From: DASVRZ01 sp038228695
GTDB taxonomy: Bacteria; Verrucomicrobiota; Verrucomicrobiia; Chthoniobacterales; DASVRZ01
Length of the DNA: 64,000 nucleotides
Reading direction: 5' to 3'
NCBI GenBank assembly: GCA_038228695.1
Contig: JBBRPA010000005.1
Location: 37,297-101,296 of the forward strand
Part shown: positions 15,694-24,701 of the stretch, piece by piece
How the letters are laid out: every line of letters starts with the position of its first letter
How positions within the stretch are numbered: position 1 is the stretch's first letter
The notes under the pieces: generated by a model
Databases searched by the model: none
Seen by the model: the letters and a program-made list of their open reading frames with translations, nothing else
What the model was told of the DNA's origin: nothing
Position numbers and translations under genes: made by a program

Positions 15694-18519
15694 ATGTCTG
15701 TCCCCAGTGAAGTTCCAAAAGCCCGGACTAGCCTAGCCGGAGGGAATCCGAAGCGCAGCAGCCATCTCGAGAAGGTTCTCGCGCACGCCGAAAAGAAACT
15801 CGCCGTCAATAAGACGCCCGACAGTGCTGAACTGCTCGCCCTCTACAAGCGTTTCCTGAAAATCGAGGAGCACCGCCTCCGTCTCAAACACTATGCTGGC
15901 GGTGGCGGCCGCGAAATTGCCCGTCTCCGCGTCAATCTCATTGACGTGATCATCCAGCATCTTGTTTCTCACGCGGTCTCCATGGAGCAACCGGCTAATG
16001 TGGCCCTGGCTCCGCTCGCCGTTGTGGCAATTGGCGGCTACGGACGCGGCGAATTGAATCCTTTTAGTGACATCGATGTCCTCTTCCTCCGCCCGAAAGG
16101 TCCGGCGCCCGTTTACGTCAAAAACATCATCGAGAAAATTCTCTACCTGCTCTGGGACGTCGGCTTCAAAGTGGGACACGCTACCCGAACCCTGGCCGAG
16201 GCCTATGCCCAAGCGAACAGCGACATGGTGTCCAAAACCGCCTTGCTGGAGTCGCGCTATCTCGCCGGCGACCGCGAGATCTATCAGAAATTCAAGGTCG
16301 AGTTTGTCACCCAGTGCGTCGTTCCATTCCGCGAGTCCTATCTAAAGTGGCGCGTGGAAAACCAACGGGAACGTCATGACAAATTCGATGGCACGGTGTT
16401 CGTTCAGGAACCTAATGTCAAAAGCGGCTGCGGCGGCCTTCGCGACTACCAGAACCTGCTGTGGGTCAGCTACTTCAAGGCCGGACTCACATCGACGACG
16501 GATCTCGTAGCGAAAAAAATTATTCCTGAGACCGACCGTCGTCGCCTGGAGAAGGCTTACGATTTTCTCCTTCGCGTTCGCACCGAACTGCACTACCTCA
16601 CCGCCCGTCCCACCGACTCGTTGACCATCTATCTTCAGGGTCAAGTAGCTAACAAGTTTCAATATCCTGAGAAGAACGTTATCGCTCGGAGCGAGGCATT
16701 CATGCGCGACTACTATCAGCATACCCGGACGATTTTTCAGATTGGTGAGTTAGTGCTGGAACATTTTGTTGGCATCGAAGAGGAGGCGCCCAAAACACGG
16801 GGAGGTTTACTAGCCCTTTTAAGTCGCAAACGATCCGTGAAAGTCGAAAAATTTGACGGGTTTCTGATCAAGGATGGAAAGCTTCATCACGAGAGTCGGG
16901 AGATTTTCACACAGGACATTTTTCGACTCATCCGCGTTTTCCATTACGCGCAGCAGCGTAACGTCGTGCTCAGCGGAGAACTAGCACAACTTATTCGCCG
17001 CCGGGTCCGGCTGATCGATCGCACCTTCCAATATTCGCGGGTCGCCCGGGAGATTTTCTTCGCCATTCTCTCTCGCAAAGGTGAGGTGGGGCGGATTCTG
17101 CGGATGATGCATGAGACGGAGTTTTTGGGGCGTTACATGCCAGAGTTTGGAGTGCTCAACTGCCTCGTGCAGCACGAGTTTTTCCATCGCTACACTGCCG
17201 ACGAGCACACTTTGGTTTGCATCGAGAAACTCGACGCGCTGATCGATACAGCTGCTGAAAAATTTCGCGACTACCAGGCGCTCTTCCAGCGACTGGAGGA
17301 CCCGTTTGTGCTTTATCTAGCACTCCTCTTACACGACACCGGCAAGGCAAACGCCCGGCGCAACCACGCCGAGACGGGCGCGATCAACGGCACTCGCGTG
17401 GCCGCGCGACTACAACTGAATTCCGACCGCCGCAAAGAACTCGTCTTCCTCATCGACAACCACATGCTTCTTTCCGAGGTCGCCCAGCGGCGCAACATTG
17501 AGGACGAATCCACTATCGCAAGCTTCTCCAAGATCGTGAAAAATCAGACTAATCTCGATGCACTCATGCTGCTCACGTTAGCCGACGGACAGGGCACGAG
17601 CGATGAAAGCTGGTCCGACTGGAAGGAATCGCTCGTCTGGCGCACCTACCGTTCGACCACGCGTTACCTTGCCGACGGCACCTCATTTTACGAGGAACGG
17701 CGAAACGAGCGCGCCTCGCTCCAAGCTAACATTGAGAAAAAAATGGCCCGCGATTTCAAGGCAGAGATCGAGGCTCATTTTCAATTTATGCCGGAACGTT
17801 ATTTCCAGGCTTTCGACGCCCCCGAGATCACCGGTCACATTCGCTTTTTTCGCGAGCTATTTGCTGCCTTTGCTAACCCGGGAATGGACGCGCGGCTGCC
17901 GATCGTTCGCTGGATTGCCCGTCCCGAGCAGGGGCATAGCGAGGTCTGGATCTGCACTTGGGATCGCTCCGATCTGCTCTGGCATATCGCAGGTTCGTTC
18001 GCAGTCGTTCCGCTCAACATCCTCAGTGCCGATATTTTCACCCGGAAGGATAATCTCGTCCTCGATGTTTTCCGCGTTTGCGACACTCGGTTCAATGCGG
18101 TCAGCTATGAAAAGGAAATCGCCAAGGTTAGCAAGACCCTTGATCAGTCGCTGGTCTCGGACAGTTTTGATTTCAATTCCCTGATCGCACGGACTCGAAA
18201 AAACAAAATATATCCGATCGCCCATGAATACGATTTTCCCGCTCGCGTCCGGGTAAACAACGATCTGAACCCTCAATACAGCGTCGTCGAAGTGCTCTGC
18301 CCCGACCGGCTTGGCTTGCTTTACGATCTGCTTCGAGCGTTTTCTGATCTACGAATCAACATTTTCACCAGCCGCATCACGACTGAGAAAGGTGCGGCGA
18401 TCGATACGTTCTACGTCAACGACATGCAGGGCGAAAAAATCACCGACCGCGCGGCGCTGAACCGCCTTATTCGCGGGCTCACCGCCGCAGTGAGCCAGAA
18501 CAGCGAAGGCGAACCTTAA
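15694..18519 (+). CDS. glnD: PII uridylyltransferase / uridylyl-removing enzyme
   Basis: Senses glutamine and adds or removes UMP on the PII signalling protein. The 941-residue product has all expected parts: a nucleotidyltransferase domain with GGYGRGELNPFSDIDVLFL from residue 114, a helical linker, an HD phosphohydrolase domain with LLLHDTGKAN (H547, D548), and two C-terminal ACT domains (about 755-830 and 870-935; the second begins YSVVEVLCPDRLGLLYDLLR). Neither glnB nor ammonium transporter genes are adjacent. The ATG at 15694 is in phase with a conserved-looking region; the first ~25 residues are low in similarity. Confidence 0.95.
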   Translation: MSVPSEVPKARTSLAGGNPKRSSHLEKVLAHAEKKLAVNKTPDSAELLALYKRFLKIEEHRLRLKHYAGGGGREIARLRVNLIDVIIQHLVSHAVSMEQPANVALAPLAVVAIGGYGRGELNPFSDIDVLFLRPKGPAPVYVKNIIEKILYLLWDVGFKVGHATRTLAEAYAQANSDMVSKTALLESRYLAGDREIYQKFKVEFVTQCVVPFRESYLKWRVENQRERHDKFDGTVFVQEPNVKSGCGGLRDYQNLLWVSYFKAGLTSTTDLVAKKIIPETDRRRLEKAYDFLLRVRTELHYLTARPTDSLTIYLQGQVANKFQYPEKNVIARSEAFMRDYYQHTRTIFQIGELVLEHFVGIEEEAPKTRGGLLALLSRKRSVKVEKFDGFLIKDGKLHHESREIFTQDIFRLIRVFHYAQQRNVVLSGELAQLIRRRVRLIDRTFQYSRVAREIFFAILSRKGEVGRILRMMHETEFLGRYMPEFGVLNCLVQHEFFHRYTADEHTLVCIEKLDALIDTAAEKFRDYQALFQRLEDPFVLYLALLLHDTGKANARRNHAETGAINGTRVAARLQLNSDRRKELVFLIDNHMLLSEVAQRRNIEDESTIASFSKIVKNQTNLDALMLLTLADGQGTSDESWSDWKESLVWRTYRSTTRYLADGTSFYEERRNERASLQANIEKKMARDFKAEIEAHFQFMPERYFQAFDAPEITGHIRFFRELFAAFANPGMDARLPIVRWIARPEQGHSEVWICTWDRSDLLWHIAGSFAVVPLNILSADIFTRKDNLVLDVFRVCDTRFNAVSYEKEIAKVSKTLDQSLVSDSFDFNSLIARTRKNKIYPIAHEYDFPARVRVNNDLNPQYSVVEVLCPDRLGLLYDLLRAFSDLRINIFTSRITTEKGAAIDTFYVNDMQGEKITDRAALNRLIRGLTAAVSQNSEGEP

Positions 18520-18570
18520 TCTGCCTGACGCTTGCACCTTGGGTCGATTCTTCCCATAGTAAAACTTTCC

Positions 18571-19416
18571 ATGGAAATCCCCGCCGTCTCGGTTCGCAAC
18601 CTCACGAAAATTTACCCGATCCCCTTTCGGCGCGAAAAGGTGGTCGCGGTGCGCGATCTTTCCCTCGAAGTGGCCGCCGGGCAGGTTTACGGATTGCTCG
18701 GTCCGAATGGCTCGGGCAAAAGCACCACGCTCAAGATTGTTCTGGGACTGGTGACCGCGACCCGCGGCACAACTGAGATTTTCGGGCGCGACAGCAGCGA
18801 AGTCGAGAGTCGCGAGGACGTCGGATTTCTTCCGGAAAATCCCTATTTCTACAAATACCTCACCGGCGAGGAGGCGATCCGTTTTTATGGAAAAATCTGC
18901 GGATTGAAACGCGATTATCTCGAGGCGCGGATCGAGACGCTGCTCGATCTTGTCGGATTGCAAGACGCCCGGCACCGCCGACTGGGAGGTTACTCGAAAG
19001 GCATGCTGCAGCGCATCGGCATCGCCCAAGCGATGGTTCAGGAACCGCGATTGCTGGTACTTGATGAACCTACCGCTGGGGTCGATCCTGCGGGGTCGCG
19101 GGAGATTCGCGACATGATCGTCGGATTGAAAGCGCGCGGCATTACCGTCCTCCTTTGCTCGCATTTACTCGCCCAAGTGCAGGAAATTTGCGACCGCGTC
19201 GGGATTCTGGCTCGGGGGGTAATGGTTCGGGAGGGGCCGCTGGAGGATTTGATTTCGATCGAGAACCAGACCGAGGTTATTCTGCAGGACGCTACGCCGG
19301 AACTGCTCAAAAGAATCGAGGCACTCGCCTCCGAACATCACGCAAAAATGCTCGGATCGCGGCGGCCACAAACCACTCTCGAGCGGTTGTTTTTGGAGGA
19401 GACCGAAAAGAAATGA
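18571..19416 (+). CDS. ABC transporter ATP-binding protein
   Basis: A 281-residue ATPase. Walker A is GLLGPNGSGKSTTLK, the signature is GYSKGMLQRIGIAQAM, and Walker B is LLVLDEPTAGVDP, followed by the switch His in LLCSHLL. The C-terminal extension (about 220-281) is typical of the ABC-2 type (CcmA/NatA/GldA) ATPases. ATG at 18571 gives the normal start; an upstream ATG at 18532 would add an unlikely 13 residues. The stop overlaps the permease start (ATGA), so the two are translationally coupled. The substrate is unknown. Confidence 0.93.
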   Translation: MEIPAVSVRNLTKIYPIPFRREKVVAVRDLSLEVAAGQVYGLLGPNGSGKSTTLKIVLGLVTATRGTTEIFGRDSSEVESREDVGFLPENPYFYKYLTGEEAIRFYGKICGLKRDYLEARIETLLDLVGLQDARHRRLGGYSKGMLQRIGIAQAMVQEPRLLVLDEPTAGVDPAGSREIRDMIVGLKARGITVLLCSHLLAQVQEICDRVGILARGVMVREGPLEDLISIENQTEVILQDATPELLKRIEALASEHHAKMLGSRRPQTTLERLFLEETEKK

Positions 19417-20306
19417 GCACTACACCAATAAAGAAGCGCCCGTTTTTTTCTCCCGCCCGGGTGTGGGCCATCGCGGGCAACACGCTCACGGAACTAGTCC
19501 GGCTGAAGGTGTTTTATTTCCTGCTCCTTTTCGCCCTCGTGATTATTGGCAGCTCCCTTTTCATGATCCAATTTACCTTTCAGCAAGAGTTTCAAGTGCT
19601 GAAGGACGCCTCGCTCGGGGCGATGACGATTTTCACCTCGCTCCTCGCCATCTTAGCCACCGCCAACCTCCTGCCGAAGGACATCGAGGATCGCACGCTC
19701 TATACCATTCTCGCGAAGCCCGTTCCGCGGTTTGAGTATCTGGTCGGGAAACTGCTCGGCGTCTTTCTGCTCCTGCTCATCTCTGTCGTTTGCATGACGG
19801 TGGTTTTTGTTATCGTTCTTTGGCTGCGCCAGACGACCGTGCTTGCGCAGGTTCAGGCAGAGTTTTCCGCTAGCCCAGAAGATCTCGCAGTAAAAGTGCG
19901 CGAGGTGCGCGCGGCTGGCCTCGTCCCGGCGATCTTTCAAGGCGTGGCTCTCATCTATCTCAAAGCGTGTCTGCTCGCCTCGCTCACGCTCCTCGTTTCG
20001 ACCTTCGCCACTTCAGCGATTTTCACCACGATTGTCGCGGTCGTGGTTTATTTCATCGGACATCTGCAATCGACCGCCCGCGAATATTGGCTCGCGGGTG
20101 GCAACGCAGGTTGGGCGACCCGGGTTTTCACCGCGCTCATCTCGCTGATTTTTCCCGACCTCCAATTATTCAACCTCGTTGATGACATCGTGGCGGGGAA
20201 TGCGGTGGTCCTGTCCTTGTTTCTGAAAACCTGCGGGTTGGGTTGTCTTTACATTATTTTCTATACTTTGGCGGCCCAATTTATCTTTGTGAAAAAGGAG
20301 CTGTGA
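19413..20306 (+). CDS. ABC-2 type transporter permease
   Basis: A 297-residue integral membrane protein with about six hydrophobic segments: around 35-55, 75-95, 120-145, 185-210, 210-230 and 270-290. The early segment AGNTLTELVRLKVFYFLLLFA and the loop LPKDIEDRTLYTILAKPVPR are typical of ABC-2/NatB-like permeases, where the loop follows the second helix. It is coupled at both ends: ATGA overlap with the ATPase and TGATG overlap with the next gene. Direction and substrate cannot be told; the neighbouring heptosyltransferase only weakly suggests an envelope role. Confidence 0.88.
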   Translation: MSTTPIKKRPFFSPARVWAIAGNTLTELVRLKVFYFLLLFALVIIGSSLFMIQFTFQQEFQVLKDASLGAMTIFTSLLAILATANLLPKDIEDRTLYTILAKPVPRFEYLVGKLLGVFLLLLISVVCMTVVFVIVLWLRQTTVLAQVQAEFSASPEDLAVKVREVRAAGLVPAIFQGVALIYLKACLLASLTLLVSTFATSAIFTTIVAVVVYFIGHLQSTAREYWLAGGNAGWATRVFTALISLIFPDLQLFNLVDDIVAGNAVVLSLFLKTCGLGCLYIIFYTLAAQFIFVKKEL

Positions 20307-21061
20307 TGCGCCTGGCGGTTTTGATTTTCCTTGTCCTCGGTTTCGGGCTCTTGCGCCTTCCGCTGGAAACCGGTCTGGAAAAAGCTCATCAGGCTGCGTT
20401 TTTCCGCACTGCCAAACTCGATCTGTCGCTGCGCGAACGCATTGGGCAGTCCAATTTCATCGCTGCGCTGAGCGGTTTTCGGGCACCCATCGCGGACATC
20501 CTTTGGATTCAGGCCCATACCGCTTGGGAAAAGACCGAGTATGGAGTGATGGCTCGGATTTTTGATAATGTGACGTCTCTGCAGCCACGGAATTTCTATT
20601 TTTGGGATAACGCCGCCTGGCACATGGCTTGGAACGGGAGTGTCTTTGCGTTCGAGAATCCGAAGCAGCCGCGCTTGGCGATCCGGACCAAAGAACAGCG
20701 GGAATTTTTCGATCTGGGCGAGGATTTTCTCATTCGTGGGATTCGGAATAATCCGGACAGCTACCAGTTGCGACAAACCTACGCGCTTTTTCTCGAGCAA
20801 AAACGTCACGACGAATGCGGCGCTTCCGAGCAATATCGCCTCGGGATGCGCCTGCCGGGAGCGCCGCCCTATATGGAGCGGGCGGTGGCGATTCATCTTG
20901 CCCGTTGTCCCGGAAGCGAGAAAGTGGCATACGATCAGCTACGTAACTTGTGGTTGCGCAGTCCTGAAGAGCGTAAACCCACCGTCATTACCTTGATCAA
21001 AGCACTCGAAAAACAATTGGATATCCCCGAAGAACAAAGGATTTACAAATCCGACCGATAA
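20306..21061 (+). CDS. Membrane-anchored protein of unknown function, partner of the ABC exporter
   Basis: A 251-residue protein with one N-terminal hydrophobic segment (MRLAVLIFLVLGFGLLRLPL) that could be a signal anchor. The rest is helical and rich in Trp, Tyr and Arg, with tandem helices resembling TPR units (about 70-180): WIQAHTAWEKTEYGVMARIF, VTSLQPRNFYFWDNAAWHMA and QLRQTYALFLEQKR. I do not recognise a named family. AGGAG lies 5 bases before the ATG, one of the few clear Shine-Dalgarno sequences here. The start overlaps the permease stop, so it is very likely a third subunit or accessory protein of that transporter, exposed to the periplasm. Confidence 0.75.
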   Translation: MRLAVLIFLVLGFGLLRLPLETGLEKAHQAAFFRTAKLDLSLRERIGQSNFIAALSGFRAPIADILWIQAHTAWEKTEYGVMARIFDNVTSLQPRNFYFWDNAAWHMAWNGSVFAFENPKQPRLAIRTKEQREFFDLGEDFLIRGIRNNPDSYQLRQTYALFLEQKRHDECGASEQYRLGMRLPGAPPYMERAVAIHLARCPGSEKVAYDQLRNLWLRSPEERKPTVITLIKALEKQLDIPEEQRIYKSDR

Positions 21062-21079
21062 AAGATACTCCCCACGTCC

Positions 21080-21802
21080 ATGCGTTTTGCCATTTTCGGA
21101 GACATTCATGCTAATCTCGAAGCCTTGCAGGCAGTCCTTGCAGACGCCGAGAAGCAGAATTGCACCCATTTTGTCTGCCTCGGAGATGTCGTCGGTTACA
21201 ATGCCGACCCGCATGCCTGTGTCGAACTCATCCGCGAACTGGATTGTCCAGTCGTAAAAGGCAATCACGACGAGCAGGCGGCCATGGTCGAGGCGCTCGA
21301 CGGTTTTAATCCGCTCGCCGAGGAAGCGCTGAATTGGACCCGCGAAAATCTTACGCAAGAGGATAAAAACTGGCTTCGCGAGCTGCGTATGGTCCGGCAG
21401 GTGCGCGATTTTACCATCGTCCACGCCACGCTCGATACTCCGCACAAGTGGGGCTACGTCTTCAATCAACTCGACGCTGCGGCCAGCTTCAGCTACCAGC
21501 ATACCTCGGTCTGTTTTTTCGGACACACCCACGCACCGCGCGCCTATATCCGCGACGGCTCCGTCATCGGTCTCCCGCTCGAAAAGCTCAAGTTCGAGAT
21601 GGGCAAAAAATATTTCGTCAACGTCGGCAGCGTCGGCCAACCTCGCGACGGGGACTGGCGTTCTGCCTACACGATTTATGACGCTACCCGTAACTTCATC
21701 GAACTGCGCCGGATCGAATACGACATCGATCTGGCCCAGGATAAAATCGTCGAAGCAGGGTTGCCGCAACGCTTGGCAGATCGGCTCGCCCTCGGCAAAT
21801 AA
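21080..21802 (+). CDS. Calcineurin-like metallophosphoesterase
   Basis: A 240-residue phosphoesterase with the full set of metal-binding motifs: GDIHANLEAL near the N-terminus, GDVVGYNADP, GNHDEQA, VHATL and GHTHAPR. The short length, the LGDVVGYNADPHACVELIR stretch and the C-terminal NVGSVGQPRDGD point to the YfcE/DUF2436-like phosphodiesterase group. These enzymes cut phosphodiesters, but the natural substrate is unknown. It lies 18 bases after the ABC exporter genes and 6 bases before a heptosyltransferase-like gene, so all five may form one operon. Confidence 0.9.
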   Translation: MRFAIFGDIHANLEALQAVLADAEKQNCTHFVCLGDVVGYNADPHACVELIRELDCPVVKGNHDEQAAMVEALDGFNPLAEEALNWTRENLTQEDKNWLRELRMVRQVRDFTIVHATLDTPHKWGYVFNQLDAAASFSYQHTSVCFFGHTHAPRAYIRDGSVIGLPLEKLKFEMGKKYFVNVGSVGQPRDGDWRSAYTIYDATRNFIELRRIEYDIDLAQDKIVEAGLPQRLADRLALGK

Positions 21803-21808
21803 TCCCCG

Positions 21809-22792
21809 GTGGACGCAGGTTTGTCCTCACTCGCTCCAAAGCGGATTCTTGTCCTAAAACCGTCGTCGCTTGGCGACATCGTGCACACTCTGCCCGCGGT
21901 GGCCGCCCTCCGCGCTCACTGGCCGCAAAGCGAAATCGCTTGGATGGTCAATTCCGAGTGGGCGCCACTTCTCGAGGGCAATCCGGCCATTTCGCGGATC
22001 ATCGAGTTTCCCCGGAGGCAGTTTCGTGGTCTGCGCGGTTGGTTGCGCATCCCGCGCTGGCTCGGATCGTTGGGCGGTTGGGAACCGGATTTGACCATCG
22101 ATTTCCAAGGTTTGCTGCGCACCGCCCTCATCGCCCGGTTCATGGGCTCAAAAAAAACGGTCGGGCTTTCCGACGCGCGCGAGGGTTCCTCGTTTTTCTA
22201 CAATCAGGTCGTGCCGCTTCCCAAGGAACCGCTCCATGCGGTCGATCGTTATCGACGCCTGGTTCTCGGTCTCGGCGTCAGGGAAATTCAGACGCCGGTT
22301 TTCAATTTGCCGCTTGGCAACGCACCGGGCGCTTCCCTGCCGAAGCGCTTCGTTCTCCTCCATCCCTTTTCGCGCGGCGAAGGGAAATCGATGGATGAAA
22401 ACGACGTTATCCAGCTTTGCCGCGATCTCGATCCTCAACCGGTTGTGCTTGTCGGCAGTGACCGAATTCTCGGCAAAACTCCTGCGAACGTGACCAATCT
22501 TCTCGGTAAAACGTCACTCCTCGAGTTGATCTGGCTGATTCGGCGGGCGGATTTTACGGTGAGCGTGGACAGCGGACCGATGCACATGGCGGCCGCGATC
22601 ACGCCGCGATTGCTCTCGATTCATACTTGGAGCGACCCGCGGCTCGTTGGCCCTTACAACCCAGAGGCCTGGATCTGGAAAAACGGGGTGTTTGGCCGGA
22701 TTAGCGTTTATTCGCCGGGCTCCGCGGAAAAAATCGACGCGCCCAGCCCGCGAGTAATCGCGGATTTTTTGCGGACGCAGCTAACCGAATAG
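21809..22792 (+). CDS. Glycosyltransferase family 9, LPS heptosyltransferase-like
   Basis: A 327-residue GT-B transferase. The N-terminus ILVLKPSSLGDIVHTLPAVA is the WaaC/WaaF signature, followed by DLTIDFQGLLRTALIA. The C-terminal donor-binding region SVDSGPMHMAAAITPRLLSI is the ADP-heptose site. The sequence is closest in style to WaaC (heptosyltransferase I), which adds heptose to Kdo in the LPS core. The start is GTG at 21809. Its last 12 bases overlap the 3' end of the convergent ptsI gene. Confidence 0.9.
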   Translation: MDAGLSSLAPKRILVLKPSSLGDIVHTLPAVAALRAHWPQSEIAWMVNSEWAPLLEGNPAISRIIEFPRRQFRGLRGWLRIPRWLGSLGGWEPDLTIDFQGLLRTALIARFMGSKKTVGLSDAREGSSFFYNQVVPLPKEPLHAVDRYRRLVLGLGVREIQTPVFNLPLGNAPGASLPKRFVLLHPFSRGEGKSMDENDVIQLCRDLDPQPVVLVGSDRILGKTPANVTNLLGKTSLLELIWLIRRADFTVSVDSGPMHMAAAITPRLLSIHTWSDPRLVGPYNPEAWIWKNGVFGRISVYSPGSAEKIDAPSPRVIADFLRTQLTE

Positions 22793-24541
22793 CTCTTCGT
22801 AGCGGGAGCGGGCGTGCGCCTCGACTCCGGCGAGAATGGTGTCGGCGGTCTCGTGCGTGAACAATTCATCGACCAGCCGCTCGCATTCGCTTTGGTTGAG
22901 GGCTTGAACGGCGCGTTTGATGCGGGGGACCGAAGGCGCGGAGGCGCTCAGTTCATCGATCCCAAGGCCAAGGAGGAGCGGAGTTAGAGCCACGTCACCG
23001 GCCATTTCCCCGCAAACGCCGACCCAGATGCCTGCGGAATGGGCGGCCTGCACCACCATCTTGATCAGGCGGAGAACGGCCGGGTGCGTTGGCTGGTAAA
23101 GGTGCGCGATGTGCTCGTTCACCCGGTCCACCGCGATGGTGTATTGGATGAGGTCGTTCGTTCCAATCGAGAAAAAACGCACCTCGCGAGCCAGCAAATC
23201 GGCGCAGAGAGCCGCGCTCGGCACCTCGATCATCACCCCGACCTCGATGTTTTCGTCAAAATCTTGTCCCTCGCCGCGGAGAGCGTTTTTACATTCCTCA
23301 AGAATCGCGTTGGCTTGGCGAAGCTCCTCGAGGCTGGAGATCATCGGATACATGATCCGGACGTTTTTTGAGACGCTCGCTCGGAGAATGGCGCGCAATT
23401 GGGTTTTAAAAACAGCGACATCGTCGAGGGAGAGCCGGATCGCCCGACAGCCGAGAAATGGGTTCGCTTCTTTGCGTTCGTTGCCCACGAATTTATCGCC
23501 GCCGATATCCATCGTCCGGATAATCACGGAGTGGGGGAGCGTCGTTTGCGCGACTTTCGCATAGACCTCGTATTGCTCCTCCTCAGTCGGGTAATCGAGA
23601 CGGTTTAGGTAAAGAAATTCGGTCCGGTAAAGGCCGATGCCTTCCGATCCGCTCTCCTTCACGGAAGGCAGATCCTCGATCAACTCCATGTTGGCCGAAA
23701 GGACCACCCGGCGGCCGTCTTGGGTCGTTGAAAGGGTCTCGCGCAGATGGCTCAGGCGCTCCTCGACAGCCTCCTTTCGCGTCTCAATCTGGCCATACTC
23801 CTCGAGCGTGGCGGGGGAGGGGTTGATCACTACGCGGCCGCGGTAACCGTCCACCAACACGGTCTGCCCTTCGCGCAGGTGCGGCAAAAAATCGTCCAAA
23901 CCCACGACCGCCGGAATATCCAGCGAGCGGGCCATAATCGCCGTATGGGACGTCTTGCTCCCGCCCTCGGTGGCAAACCCGAGGACAAAATCGCGGTTCA
24001 GCAGCGCCGTGTCCGATGGGGTCAGATTTTGCGCGGCAATGATGTGGGGATACTTAACGGTGGAAAGAGGTCGACCGCTTTTCCCCATGAGATGCCGCAA
24101 CACGCGCCGGGTGACATCGTGAATGTCATAGGCCCGCTCCCGCAGGTAAGGGTCATCGATCTTGCTGAGCGTGTCTGAGTAGCGGTTCGCCACGCTTAGG
24201 AAAATGTGCTCGATGTTCTGTTTCTTGGCTTCAAGCATTTTCAGAACTTCATCAATCAGCGTCCGGTCCTCCACGACGAGCAGATGCGCATCGAAAATGC
24301 TGGCGTCTTTCGCACCAATCGCTTGGGCGATTTTCTGCTGCATCTCAATAATTTCCGCGCGGGTCGCGATCAGAGCAGCCTCAAAACGCACGACCTCGTT
24401 GGGGATTTCTTCGTCGAGCAGATCCGTGCAAGGCGGTTCCTCATCGTCGGCGTGATGCAGGTAGAGCGGTCCTTGGCCAATACCCGGCGCGACAGCGATT
24501 CCCACAAAGATTTTTTCCTCTGAAGTTTCGGTCCGTCTCAT
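22781..24541 (-). CDS. ptsI: PTS enzyme I (phosphoenolpyruvate-protein phosphotransferase)
   Basis: Transfers phosphate from PEP to HPr. The 586-residue product has normal length. The phospho-histidine domain carries GGSKTSHTAIMARS with H199 as the active histidine; this site normally reads GG.TSHAAI, so the inserted Lys is a small deviation. The PEP-binding TIM barrel carries the catalytic Cys stretch GVCGEMAGD near residue 500 and RTMDIGGDK. hprK and ptsH lie upstream on the same strand, separated from it by a beta-propeller gene. No sugar-specific EII component is seen, so a regulatory PTS is likely. Confidence 0.95.
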   Translation of the reverse strand: MRRTETSEEKIFVGIAVAPGIGQGPLYLHHADDEEPPCTDLLDEEIPNEVVRFEAALIATRAEIIEMQQKIAQAIGAKDASIFDAHLLVVEDRTLIDEVLKMLEAKKQNIEHIFLSVANRYSDTLSKIDDPYLRERAYDIHDVTRRVLRHLMGKSGRPLSTVKYPHIIAAQNLTPSDTALLNRDFVLGFATEGGSKTSHTAIMARSLDIPAVVGLDDFLPHLREGQTVLVDGYRGRVVINPSPATLEEYGQIETRKEAVEERLSHLRETLSTTQDGRRVVLSANMELIEDLPSVKESGSEGIGLYRTEFLYLNRLDYPTEEEQYEVYAKVAQTTLPHSVIIRTMDIGGDKFVGNERKEANPFLGCRAIRLSLDDVAVFKTQLRAILRASVSKNVRIMYPMISSLEELRQANAILEECKNALRGEGQDFDENIEVGVMIEVPSAALCADLLAREVRFFSIGTNDLIQYTIAVDRVNEHIAHLYQPTHPAVLRLIKMVVQAAHSAGIWVGVCGEMAGDVALTPLLLGLGIDELSASAPSVPRIKRAVQALNQSECERLVDELFTHETADTILAGVEAHARSRYEELFG

Positions 24542-24701
24542 TGCACGCCCCTCATAGCGGAGCGCCTGAGCGAAATCAATCCAATTAACCGTCGGACTCG
24601 GCGGAACCTGTTCAACCCGCGACCATCGGGAAATTTAGAACTCCGAAAATAGCTTCCTCTTGTTGTTGAGATGAATGTTATGCAAAATCAGTTCTTCAAG
24701 A

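Noticed and set aside
18532..18570. Longer N-terminus for the ABC ATPase
   Set aside because: The upstream ATG adds 13 residues with no family match; ATG at 18571 gives the normal start.
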